From the NCBI GenBank assembly GCA_028564675.1, contig JAOVVO010000035.1, positions 62,001-126,000 on the forward strand: a DNA stretch of 64,000 bases, read 5' to 3'. The DNA is from Onchocerca lupi (Eukaryota > Nematoda > Chromadorea > Rhabditida > Onchocercidae). The notes under the pieces are model-generated. The model did no database searches. It was not told where the DNA came from and was given only the letters and a program-made list of their open reading frames with translations. Below are positions 20,132 through 33,124 of this stretch, one piece after another. The translations under genes were made by a program, and so were the position numbers. Within the stretch, counting starts at the first letter, position 1, and each line of letters starts with the position of its first letter.

Positions 20132-23100
20132 ATGGAATCAAGTTCTTACTTTGGCTTTGGTCGAAAGCCAGGCTTTAAGGGCAATAGTATATATTATACA
20201 ATTGATGAGGAATTTACTGGTAGTAATGCGACAACGGTACCAATTAATCAAATATATAAGGTGTGCCATAAAAGTGAAGCTAATTAATAGCAAAAAACTT
20301 AATAATCACAATTAATCTTATAATTAAAAATTTACTTGAAATTATCAATTTTCGGAATAAAATAGTATTTTCTAGAGAAATAAATAAATTATACCATAGA
20401 ATAGTAAACTTAATGATCGTAGTCAGTTAATTACTGCAATTAAAATAATTATGATTAAATAATTTTCGGTAGTAAAAATCCGAATTTTCTTTCAGTTGGC
20501 GTTTAAAAATTCTCGCTTTACCTAATTTAATACAAATTGAGTGAGATTGCTGAAAAGTTGTGGGTTTTGAGATGGTACTAAAGAATATTAATAATTTAGC
20601 AATAAATGAAGAAATAATTTATTCATTATCATTATTTATTTTTATGGATAATTATTCTTCCGAAAATTAGTAATTAATCATTTTTATGGTGAAATATTTT
20701 TCCGGAAATCGCTGTTTCTAGGAATCAATAATGGGTCTTAAGCATCCTAATATAGGTAATATTACCGGTAAAGGTGATTATTTGAAAGGTAACGTCTCAG
20801 GTGATTCTAATAAATCTATTCCCACATTGGAAATAAATTCCAAGAATCGGATCGGGCATAAACCAATTATTCGAGTAAAAATTTCATTTTATTTTTAGTA
20901 ATTTGAATGGCAATAACTTGTTTCCCATTAGTTTTTCTCAATAAAAAAAAAATTTCAAAATTTGATTTTGTGAAAAGATTGAATAAATTAGCGCCTGTTT
21001 TGTAAAATTCAAAAAAAGAAAAAAATGGAAATTGAAAAAAATGAACAAATTGATGTATTCAGAAATTGTGTAAAATTACCATAAATTAATTTCCATATAA
21101 AAATTAATACAAATTCAATTTGTATAATCATTACTTATCATTTTTGCGATACAAAAGCTAAGGATTAGGGATGAAATAAAATAAAATTCGATTTCTTTCA
21201 TTGAGAAAATTGAATAATCAAAGGATTTTCTTCTTATCATTGATGATTCGAACTGTTTCAATTTGATCAATTAATTTGAGGTAGTTTTGCTGAAAAAAAT
21301 TTATCGGATCTATCGAAATTGAAAATTTGCAAAGAACATGATTAAGTCTTGTCCAAATGAAATTGAAATTCCGGAAATATTTGACAAATTTTTCATGCGA
21401 AATTTCCACAAATTAATTTTAATTTAAAAATTAACTCAAATTTAATTACTGTACATTTTTCTCTAATTTTGCTTTTATGTATTATCAAATATGAATAAAT
21501 TATTTCATTAAATTAAATTCTTCCATCTTTTTTCTTCTTCTTTTCTTCGTTAATTAATTATAGGATGAAATCACGGAAAGTAATGATAAGAATGTAACGA
21601 AACATCTTTTATCAATGTATGCCACACCAACGCTGAACAATGTATACTATTGTCTCACTTTTCAAATTCAATTGATTTTTTAAGAAATTCAAAAAAAAAA
21701 AAAAATGACTTGATTGATTTGCAGCTTTTTTCGTTCAAATTTCAATTGAGCAATCATGAACACAAAAAGAAAATGAAATGGCTTAATAATTTTGCAACTT
21801 TTTCTCCAAAATTAAATTTAGAAATTCTTTCGTAATCGTTGTCTTTTTTCAATTTTTTTTTAAGATCCACGGCATTCTCGATGATGATAATGGAATGGAT
21901 AATTCCATGTATCCTCAGCAGGTATGTAATTTAAAAGAGTCAAAATTTTCTGATCTGATTTTGAGCTCATTTCAGTTCAACTATTGTGAATGTTACGAAG
22001 ACTGAAGAAATGAAATTTAAACAAAGCTGAAATTTAATTAATTTTACAACTTTTTTTCAAATTTTATTTAAGCAAGCATTAATATCAAGCAATTTGTTTC
22101 ATCCATTTTACCATTCATTTAACTGACGATTATAATTTGATCATTATATTATTATCATTATTATTATTGTTATTTTTATTATTATTACTATTCATTATCA
22201 TTATTAAAATTATTATTGTTATTTTTATCGTTATTACTACTCATTATTATTATTAAAATTATTGTTATTTTTATTATTAGTTTCAGATTTATTTCACTGA
22301 TCACTTATTTTTTTGCAAGAGAAAATTGGGGTTACGAATATAAAGGATTGATAAATTATTCATTTAATCATTATCATCAATCAATTTCTCTTATCTATAA
22401 ATCGGATCAGGAATATAAAGAGAGAATGAATTTTATAAATAGAAAAGAAAAAATTTGTTACAATTAATATTCAAATTATTTTTAGTTTTGTCTATTTTTT
22501 GTTTTGGTATTGATCTCAATTATTTTTTTAATTTTAAACTTCATTTATTTCTCACTAAATTTTTAATTTATTCTTATTTTCGATTAATTCTTAACATTCC
22601 ATTTTATATTTTATCTATACCTCCTCCTAATTTACGTGTCAAAGATAGGGCAATGTAAAGGTGTGAAAATTATTGCCGATTTTTCTAATTAATTAATCGA
22701 ATTAATTTCTTTTTCTAAATTACTTAATAGTAAATTTTGAATAGTTCAAATTTCAGACAAATAATATAACAACTATGGAAGATATTGATTCAGAAATCAT
22801 GCCCTATAAACAAATGCAAATGGCATCAGTAATAATTTATTTTTTTTTGTTTTTTGTATTGATTTTAATGCTTTATTATTAATTTCTGTTCTTAATTATT
22901 TAATTATTTCAGGTAGAAAGTACTTACATAGATATGCCTAATTTGTACAATTGTATCAATAGCAGTAATGGCCGCAAACAATATTATGATATTCGTCAAC
23001 CAAAAATTGAAAAATACGGCAAGCAATCTTTTGCACTTATCTTCTTATCACATCTTTTGCTTATCATGAATCTGTAAAATGAAATTTAAGCTGTTTATCA

Positions 23101-24061
23101 AACGTATAATGAATTAAATTACTTTTATCTTTGTTTCATCATAAATGGAAGATCAACGTATCACACATAAAATTTAACTTTATCATCAAAATCTTTAAAT
23201 ACTGTTAAATTATTTTACAATTTGACTCAATATTACAAGAATTTCGTATTAATTTTTTTTTACTAATCTTTCAGTTCTCATTTTTCGGTCAATAATGGAC
23301 TTATTTGTTGAATAAAAAATATTTGAAGTTTATGTGAAATATAAAATTTTCAGTGATCGAAGCAGCGAAAACGGAAAACGAGCATGCAGAACGAAAAATA
23401 GCTAATGGAAAGAAATTTTATAAAAAAATTCAAAATTCACAACAATTTGTTTCTGACTTCGATTACACGTCAAGCAATACCGTAGCGGACACGTGCACAA
23501 CGTGTAACTTTGACGTTACTGCACCTAATTCGGAATATATTTTTAATGTCAGTAAACTTCATATTATCATTAAACGTATTGAAATAATTCGCTACCTATA
23601 TTACTTAATACTATTAGTTATTTAATACTTATTTATTCAATAGTAATTCCGTAATTTGCATTATTTTTGATTGTTAAGAGAGATTAATGCATTTTATTAA
23701 GCTTCATATTATCGATTAATTTGCTAAAATTATTCATTAATTATATTAATTATACTAATTTTCGCAATTCACGTAATTTTTGACTGTTAAGAGATTGATT
23801 AATGAATTTTTTTAATTTAATTTTTTTCAGATCAAAGATTTTGACAATACTAATCAAGAATTCTTGAAATTTAATGAAAGCAACAAAAAGGAGGAAAAGG
23901 ATGAAATTCCGGCAAAGAAAGAGAAATTTCCGGATTCCTACATTTACAAGACTGATACTGCAACTGCAAAATCCACATCTGGCACGATGATTGCATCTGA
24001 TAAGCAATACATCGAATCGCATTATAATGTTGACGATTTGTGCCAATGGAATGTTTATTAA
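20132..24061 (+). CDS. Unrecognised hydrophilic protein, eight exons, 339 residues
   Basis: Exons: 20132-20260, 20722-20874, 21564-21641, 21865-21921, 22757-22828, 22913-23018, 23354-23547 and 23831-24061 (TAA). All phases agree; the sum is 1020 bases. The protein starts MESSSYFGFGRKPGF, is rich in N, S, T, D and K, and has a CTTC motif, a charged Lys/Glu segment (NKKEEKDEIPAKKEK) and the end DDLCQWNVY. No signal peptide, membrane span or known domain is evident. It may be a fast-evolving nematode protein, or the cytoplasmic tail of a membrane protein whose upstream exons were missed, since the frame is open back to the acceptor at 20116. The intron after 23018 starts GC (CG|GCAAGC). Reading on instead reaches a stop at 23077-23079 and would truncate the protein. 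Confidence 0.75.
22140..22290 (+). repeat. ATT-rich tandem repeat in an intron of the orphan gene
   Basis: Two to three imperfect copies of a roughly 60-base ATT/GTT-rich unit (ATTATTGTTATTTTTATTAT core) in the intron 21922-22756. Confidence 0.7.
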
Positions 24062-24186
24062 TTATAAATTAATGCGAAAATTTCTTTCCCATCCCATTTC
24101 CGGTTTTCCGTTTCCATAATCCGTTTCTGTTACTTTAAACTTTCATCCTGCTTTAATTATTATTAAATTAATCAATATTTTTGATG

Positions 24187-24192
24187 AATAAA
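24187..24192 (+). terminator. Candidate poly(A) signal of the orphan gene
   Basis: AATAAA about 125 bases after the TAA, in GATGAATAAAATTT context. It is the first one after the stop. Confidence 0.55.
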
Positions 24193-27100
24193 ATTTGCTC
24201 TATCAGTGCTATTATTAGTACTATAAATATATCTATTTCTTATCTTCATGAGTTTCTGATATTTAACAAGATTACATATCAATAATTATCATTTCTGATA
24301 TGGAATTTCAGGCTATGCGAAAAATCCGAAATTTAAAAAAAAGAGAAATTGAAAAATTTCATTCTTTAATATAAAATTTTTTAAGATATGAAAATTTTGA
24401 AAGTTAAAAAAGAATGTTTACAAGTCACAAATTTCCTTTTCAGATATAAAATTTTCAATAGAAATCTTTTCTAAATACAAGATCGATTGTGTGAAATTTA
24501 TTTGATAGACTACTTTTTTTCCCAAACAAAATTTTCTAAACTTAATGAATAAAAATTGAATATGTCAGAGTGTTAGATTATCGATAATCGTAAACAAAAA
24601 ATTCTGACTAATATATAATAATGAAATAATTAATACATTGTAATATTCATTTATTCAAATTAATGTGATTAATAAAATTGCTTGAATTTTTTTATAGTTA
24701 AAAGTGAAATGCATAAAAAAATTTCACTACTTTCATTAATTAAATACTGATAATTAGTATCTAAAACAATCAATTTCGCTATTTTCATAGCATTCCCTGG
24801 ATGTAATAGAATGCTAATCCCATCAATTTAATTTTTCCCGCTATATCACAGAAATTTTCAAATTAATCCGTTTTTTTCTCTTTTTTTTTTACTTAAACTT
24901 GCAATTACTGATTAAAATTCCGATTTCAAACTTTCATCGATTTAAATGCAAGAAATTTAAAGGAATTATATCAATTTAATATTTCCCGTTACACTGAAAA
25001 ATTAGCTGATTCCTTTTTTTTCTTCAATCTTACAATTGTTAATTAAAATTTCAATTCTCTTTGCAATTTCATAAAATATACAAATAATTTATCGGTGAAA
25101 CCAAATGATTTGAAGTATGAAATTTGGATTTTATGAACCAATAAGACGACTATTATTGCTATATTTAATATTTAATCATCAATCGGACAGCATAAAAGAC
25201 ATTCAACCGGATGAGGAAGAGGTAAAGATAAAAGGTTAAAAGATAAGAAATGATTAAAGGTTAATAAATCTGTTGATAAAAGCCATTTATCATTTAATAA
25301 CAGAATACATTGATAATACATCGCTGATCATTTCTGATCCCATTTTTCTTATTTTCAGCCAAACATTTCAATTTTACGTGTTGCTTGGTTAGAAAACTGT
25401 TTCTTCGAGTAAAATACGTTGATCAATGCATTCCTATATCCATCATTTTTTTTCAAAAATTAAATTATCGAAATGAAATGATATAAGATATCGAATGAGA
25501 GAGAGAGAGAGAGAGAGGGAGGGAGGAGGGACAGAAAATTTCAATAAAATTGAACATTGAAAAGGTTGTGGACATCAAATAGTAAATTCAATTGATATCA
25601 ATCATCAATCGATCTATCTGTACAAATGATTGAATTAAAATTTAATTCTAACCATTCAATAGAACTTGTTTGTCCATTTCATTCATACTATACTCAAGAT
25701 TTTCCTTTTTTCTTTTTTTTTCTTTTTTTTTTGAAATATTTTAAAAAATAATGTCTTTTTTTCCTTTTTTTTAAAAAATATTGAACTAACATTGATACTT
25801 ATCAAAATTTTTCTCCTTATAACATGATGTCAATTAAATTTGCACTTTTTTTCACCAAAATTTGCTTCTTTCATTTTACCTCTTTTTTTTATACTAAGAT
25901 TTTAACACTTGATAAATTTTTATTCCAATTCCTTATTATTTTTCAATTTTTTAAATTTTTAATTAATTTTTTGCTAAACAGTATTTTATTTTTTTCTTGT
26001 TAATTTTAATATTTAATAAGTTTTTAATCTCATTTCTTGTTAATTTTTTTAAATTTTTAAAAACTCTTACTAAATTTTTGTTCGATTTTTTAATCAGTTT
26101 TTTAATCAGCAATTTTTCCTTTTTTGAGTAATTCTATCTCTATAGAGGCATAAAATGATAACATTTCGATTAATGTTAATGTGATTTGCAAAAATAAACA
26201 ATGTCGTAATATCCATTTCTAACTACAATGTTGACCTAATTGTTCCTATTTTCGCTACTGGTTTGGTCAAATCACAAATGCAATTAAATTCCAGTGCAAA
26301 TTAATTTGCAATTCGAATTGCAAATCTGGAATTAAATTCATCAATCTTCAAATTTTAAATACAGAATATGAATTCTGCAAATTTTTACCAGAAATTTTCA
26401 AGTTTTCAATTAAATTTTCTTTTTTTTTTTCTTTTTCCATGTTAAAATTACACATATGGTGAATGAGAAGCCTTTTATCGTCGTCAATTTAATGTGACAT
26501 TATAATTTAATTTTAATCATTTCTTTCTTCTGCATTCAATTTCCATTTGATTTAAATTTTCGACGTAACCAATTCGAAAAAAAAGAAAATTACATTTTAT
26601 GATTTTATTTTTATTTTAGTACAACATTTCTATTATTCCATTCGTGTTTTAATTTCTATTATTCTATTTTTTTGTATTACAATATTTTCATTAGTTTATT
26701 CCCATTTTAATATAATATTTTCGTTGCATTAATTTTTATTTTAGCACAATATTTCCATTCCTCCGATTTTTTCAAAGCACAACTTGAATTAGTCTTATTT
26801 TTGTTTTAATTCAATTTCAAGACTAAAACAGGTTCATTATAAAGGCAAAAAAAAGATAAATACAAAAAGTGGAGGTGAAAAAACAAAATTTTCATAATAC
26901 TATCACAAATCATCAATCATTTGTGACAAAACTAATTAAAAAGATCGCAAAAATTAAAATTATTCATCATTTTTCTGCATAATATATTTTTTACTTGCAA
27001 ACTTTTTTTTTTTTCTGTTTAAAAAAACGATAAATTTGAAGCGCAAAATGTTGCTATTGAATCGCTGTTTTCTATGTTCTTTATTTTTTTTTAGTTCAAA

Positions 27101-27334
27101 TTTTTAAATAATTCCAACCACATATTTTGATTTTCGTCAAGAAAATTGCCACCTAATTTTTTTATATTTTTCGATATCATATTAAATAAAACTATCATTA
27201 GAATCAACGATTTATGTTATATTTAAATTTAAACTTGCTACTGATGGAAAGAAATTGCAGTAATTAATTATCATATTGATTGACCAAAATAATGATATTG
27301 TAAAAAATGAAAATTAATGATAATTTGTAACATT

Positions 27335-27411
27335 AAAATGTCGCGAAAAATGTTACGAATAGTTTCAAAAAATATTTTTGCGTGTAATTAAAAACATGTT
27401 CGTGACATTTT
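27335..27411 (+). repeat. Imperfect foldback hairpin
   Basis: 27335-27354 pairs with 27393-27411: a 13-bp outer stem with one G-U pair on the plus strand, a small bulge, then 5 more pairs, around a loop of about 38 bases. Confidence 0.5.
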
Positions 27412-27589
27412 TAATTAATCAATATGGTAACTCATTATTCAATTTCCAAGAATCATTGCAAATGCAATCAGCACAGTTGCTATCAGTATAATTGTAGGTC
27501 TTATCTATATCATTATCACCATTCCATTCATCGGAAATAGATGATGACCTTCAGAAAATCTTTAATATTTTATCCAAATAAATTGTATA

Positions 27590-28340
27590 CACAATATTTC
27601 TACAATAATTTGTTCAATTCCTATTACGATATTGTCCTTATCAATTATCGATCCTGAAATTCTTAGAAAAATTACAATTCAAATTTGAATTAAAATATAG
27701 AATAGTAAATAGTGTAAATTGTTATTATGATTTAGATACTTATTATGATTTAGATACATTAAGTTTAAAAACGTCAATTTAATTTATTTATTTTTTATTT
27801 CACATCCAATTTGAAAATTTATGAAGGAATTTTCAATATTCTTCAGCGAATCACTTCTATATTATTTATCTTTTCAATTCTTTATTTAATTATCGATTCC
27901 AAAATTTTGATATTATATTGATTTTTAAAGCATTAATCTTATTTTGCCTTTTTCGCTTCTTCATTTAGCTTGAAAGTTTATGGAAGGATTATCATTTAAA
28001 ATTTATGAAGAGATTCCCAATGCATTCTTTAATGAATAATAATTTATATTGTGGTTTCTATATTATTTATTTTTCAATTTATTATTAATTATCGATTCCG
28101 AAATTTTTTACAAGAATTGCATAATTCAAATGTGAATTTGAAATATAGCATCATAAATAGTATAAATCATCATTGATACTACTATCAAGATTTTATCTTG
28201 ATTTAGGAAACACTAATTTTGTTTCGTTTCTTTCATTTCTCATTCAATTTGAAAATTTATGGGAACATTTTTAAAATGCTTCCCAATGAATCATTTCTTT
28301 TCTTTTGTAAATTTGTTCAATATCATAATTGTTCGGTGCT
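27590..28340 (+). repeat. Decayed large tandem duplication
   Basis: Blocks around AATTATCGATCCTGAAATT (about 27642), AATTATCGATTCCAAAATT (about 27889) and AATTATCGATTCCGAAATT (about 28088) are each followed or preceded by related sequence (AAATTTATGAAGRRATT). This suggests about three diverged copies of a unit of 200-250 bases. Confidence 0.55.
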
Positions 28341-29441
28341 TTTAGAAATGGCCGTCCTTTTAATATATTATATTCAATTTTGCTTTCATTATCGATTGAT
28401 TTCTTTCTTTTTTTTCAATTTATTTCAATTTTTACAAAAGAATTTCAAAGTAGTGATCACATTTCACATTGATCAACATTACGCATTTATGAATAAAAGT
28501 TTGCAATTATAACTTTTCATTTTTTTTTTCTCTGTGAATTCCATTAAAAGAATTGTACCGTAATATTTTATAATTATCATTAAAATTTGATGAAAACAAA
28601 AAATGCTCCAATTCTTTATTAGATAAAAAAATTTCATTTCTGGCAGCTTTTTTTCATTTTTCCTATCAAAGATTATTTTTCATAATTAAAAAATATGATT
28701 TTAACTTAATTGATATTTGTTTAATTGCAAATATTGTTGTTTCTTTGAAGTAAGAACTAATTAGAACTACTGTAATCATAACTTTGATTTCAATAGATAA
28801 AATATTTATATTTGAAGTTTGGGTTTTGACATATATAAAATTATTATTTCATTCTTTGTTTTATTACAATTTTTTCTATAAAAAATTATCTCCTGTAAAG
28901 TTACCATTATCATTATCAGCAAAAGAAAAGAAAAGAAAAATCCGAAAAAATTCAATATTTTAAAAATTGCGCAGGTAGAAATTATTTGTCGATAAAAAGG
29001 TCTTTTTGATAAAACAAAAAACTTGTTTTGACCGATGAAATTATCAATTTCATTGATTTCTTATTTTTTGTTCGATTTTTTTCTTTTTTTCTTTCTTTTT
29101 GAATTACATTTATCATTCCAATTTTATTCAATAAACTCTTGATAAAATAAAAACTTTTTTTTTGGTCAATAAAATTAACAAAATTAATGAATTTCATAAA
29201 TTTCATATTTTCATTCAATTTTTTTTTCTTTTTTTGAATTGAATTTTGTCATTTCAATTCTTATTCAATCTTTTTATAACTTGAGATTTTTAGTTTTAAG
29301 TTTTTTTTTTTTCAAATTTTTAGTTCCTTTTTTCTAAATTATTTCCTATTTTTTCCTTCTTCCCTCGTCCTCCTCCATCTCAAATCATCTCATCATCATT
29401 TTTTCTTTTATCGTTTTCTCTGATGCAAATTCAAATACAAA

Positions 29442-29497
29442 ACAGATAATGTTTGTTCATTAATCGTATGTATGATCGATGAACAAACACCATCTGT
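29442..29497 (-). ncRNA. Candidate miRNA-like precursor hairpin (minus strand)
   Basis: Bases 29442-29465 and 29474-29497 form a 24-bp stem with an 8-base loop. Read as minus-strand RNA there is one mismatch and three G-U wobbles. Read as plus-strand RNA the wobbles become A-C mismatches, so the minus strand is the favoured transcript. The flanks pair weakly for a few more bases. The stem length of about 24 pairs suits a nematode pre-miRNA and the local sequence is more complex than its surroundings. No known miRNA seed was recognised. A short palindromic repeat is the alternative. Confidence 0.4.
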
Positions 29498-32400
29498 TTA
29501 CTTTTATCCTCCACCACAAGTTGCATACTGTAACAATTAATCCACTCTTTCGGCATTTCAGATGAGTTTACTTTTCCTTGAAATTCCTTAGTATTTGCAA
29601 ATTTTGATGTCAAATTCACAAACAGCTTAACGAGAGGAATACTTCATCGTGCTAATCAACATACTCATATTTGAATTGTATTTGCTACTTGAATTCTGCT
29701 ATTTAAGTATTCTATTTAAGGATTTTATGTTATCATTTAATTGAAATAAAAACAAATGATGCTAAGATACTTATCATTTCCTTTTTTTTTTCTTGTTTTT
29801 TTGATATTTCGTCATTTGATATTTTGATCATATTTAGTCGATGAATTTAACGTTTTATTTTACGTACTTACGTATATGTACTCTGCCATCACGCCAAGAT
29901 ACCTGTCTTTTTTGATTAAAATAAGCATAGACATGTGTAATTTTTCTCTTTTAATACCTAATGCACATATATTTTGATCATATATATATTTTTTCAATTT
30001 TCTAAATTTTTTCATTATTTTTGCGAAGAATCCTTGCTTGTTTGATTGCTTTTTTTTCTTCATTACATGGAAGTATAACCGCGATAATTTTATAACTTTT
30101 CAAGAATTACGCAATAAAATAAAGTTATTATAAATACATCAAAAAGGCAAAATTATTTTCAATAAATACTTTTGTTTTTTCAGTCAAAATAATTTTCATG
30201 TCTTACATCTCAAGTGCTTAATTTTCAAACAAGTTTTCTAAGTTTTTTGTCCTTTTCGTAAAAATAGAAATCATTCGCGAATTTTTTGATCTAATCGTTC
30301 GGTATTAATTGAGGAAGGAACTTAAAAGAACAAATATTGAAAATGAATAGCAAAATTTTTCAACTGGTTTTCTTGTTAGCTCAATTAAAAAAAAAAACGA
30401 AAAGTGATTGGAAGAATCGTGTAATCGCCATTATTTATTTTCAAATTCTGTTGCTTTTTAAGAATAAATTATTTTAAGCATTGTTTTTTTTCCAATTCTT
30501 AATGTAATATCTATTTAAATTACAGTAAAACGCATCAAATCAATTCAAATGGCCATAATTTTCAATCGTTTTGAAAATTATTTCAAATTATCTCATTAAA
30601 TTCGTTTATATTATTTTACCTTTTTTTCTCAGTATTGCTACAACATTCGGTTATTAAATTTTCTAGTAATTGAAAATTTGAAATTTGCAATAATTCACAG
30701 ATTTACAGAATTATTTATAATTGGAATTGTATTTCTGCAAAATTATCAGCATAAAGAAAAAAAAAATTCAAACTTTCATAAAAAAAAAAAAAAATAATGG
30801 GAATGAAATGATATTGTTAAATAATGAATCGCATTTTATTTTTAATTTTGATTAATAGCAATTTTTTAAGTTCGATTATTATAAATTTAAATAAAATTAT
30901 AATATTATTATTATTTGTAAAAATTTGTTATATATATCTTGCAATATTTTAGATTTTTATTATCGCAATTTTTTAAAATATTAAAATTATCAGTTAAAAA
31001 AATGAGTAAAAATTTCATAAGTTGTTAAAATTCGCTCTCAAAATTAATTAGAAAAATTTTCTTACACTATATTTTTTAAAAATTTTTGATAATTTTTATC
31101 ATTTAACACTACTATTTGTACTTATAAAGAACAAATAATGGTAATCATAGTTAGTTGATAACGAAAAATGATAATCGACAATGGTAGCCAATTTTCTATA
31201 TTAATTAACAATGGAATAACAATTGTTGATGATAGCAGTTGTCATAATCTGTGAACGATAGAAGTGATAAGGATTATTATAATCAGTTATGAATTGGAAA
31301 TGATAATTGATAGTGATAACGACTTCTTTATCACTCCTCGTCTTCTTCTTTGCACTCACATATATGTCATTTCTATCGTCTCTATCATCACCAAATGACA
31401 ATTGATGATGTCGATGATAACGACTGCGAGCAGTTGATATGTTAGTTGATGATGTTAAATTTATCCATCAATACCTTCCAAGCCCCTTTTTCCTTTTCTT
31501 TTTTCCTTTAAATTCATTTTTTTGATAAGTTTTATCATTTGATAACTGTAAAAAATCAATAAAAGATATCACCTATTAATTGATCTAAATTTAAAACAAA
31601 AAATATTTCTTTTTCTTGTAAAATATAACCAACTTTGCTTTTTTTTTTGGGCGAAAAAGAAAAATTTCAAAATTTAAATTTATAAATGAAATGGACATGT
31701 GTGTTTTGTATTTTTGCATTTGTTGGATTTAAATTTAACGCTTAAATTTTAATTATGTTAATCCAGCCTTTAAAATATTGCATATCGATTCCATTTTGTT
31801 AAAAATGATATCGTTATTTTTTTATTCTTAATTTCTAGAAATTGCACATTGTGTTCCATAAGTCATCATTCAAGCATGAAATATTTAAACTTAAAAAATA
31901 TTGCATTCATATGAAATTTCAATTTTCAGTTTAAATGTCAAAAATTTTTATTTACTTTTTGAAACATTTATTAGATCTTGCATTACAATTTTATTCATAA
32001 AATGAAAATTTTTAGAAATATTTCATGCCAAAAGAAATACAAAATACATTAACAAAATCAGTTTGTAAAATATACTTTATTTTATAAATTATTTTACTTT
32101 ATAATTTGTATATTTTTTATAATTTTAAAATATGCTTTTCGTGTTTTTAATAAAATGAATTGTAAATTTATATGTTTTATAAATGGTAATTCTATCAAGC
32201 AGGATATTAACAACAAATATAATAGTTTGTAATATTTTTTTTTATGAAAATTTCTTTTTCTCTTTTCTACCATAAAATATTTTTATAAATGAAAAGAATT
32301 TTTTTTCCATACTATAATATTATTTATTTCTTTTCTCCTTTATTTGATCATCAAAATTTTATTTAAATTTTGAAATTCGATCCTTCAACTGCAAATTTTA

Positions 32401-33081
32401 TTCCTATTATTCGGTTTAGACGAAAATTTTGGAAATTAAATAAATCAACAAAGATTTGCAAAAAAAAAAAAAAAACAATAATTTTAAAAATAAATAAATT
32501 AGCAATGATTTGTGAAAAGAAGAAAATGATAAAATTAGCAATAAATGTTAGATTTTCGTAAAAGTTTGCAAGTGATAAGAATTGAAGGATGTGAATGGAA
32601 AGGACATTTAATAAATTGATCATTTTAATGATAAAGACTTATCAATCATCTTTTATCCTTAGACCATTCATTATTTTTGTTTACTTTCAAGTTTCATCTA
32701 TTTATCTGGACTTGCACTTCTGATATGCCTTGTTTACTTCAATATTTCCATCCAAGTTTATCTTTTCAAACAAATTTTATTATTTATGATAAGCATATTA
32801 GTTATATAATGGCAGAAAGAAGTAATAGTATGCCAATTTAAATTAAATTTATTATCAGCTATCAGTCTCGCGAACGAAGCCATTATTGCATTTTATGCGC
32901 TCAATTAATTATCAAACTAATCATTTCTCATTAATTTTACAATTAAACCATTGGTAATTCAAATCTGTATTGTCAATCATAATTTTCTGCCATTACGAAT
33001 AGATACTCATAAATAGTACAGATTTAATCAATAATTAATTTTATAGTCCACAATATATTTCTGAAAATGATTTGTTTTATT

Positions 33082-33124
<43 letters not shown>

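Noticed and set aside
20067..20315. 82-codon frame from ATG 20067
   Set aside because: It crosses the acceptor at 20116 and the donor at 20261 in a different frame from the eight-exon chain; only the other frame stays in phase across the introns.
27440..27545. Hydrophobic reading ISTVAISIIVGLIYIIITIP
   Set aside because: It is only about 33 codons between stops with no splice sites. It could be a relic of an insertion, but nothing supports a family.
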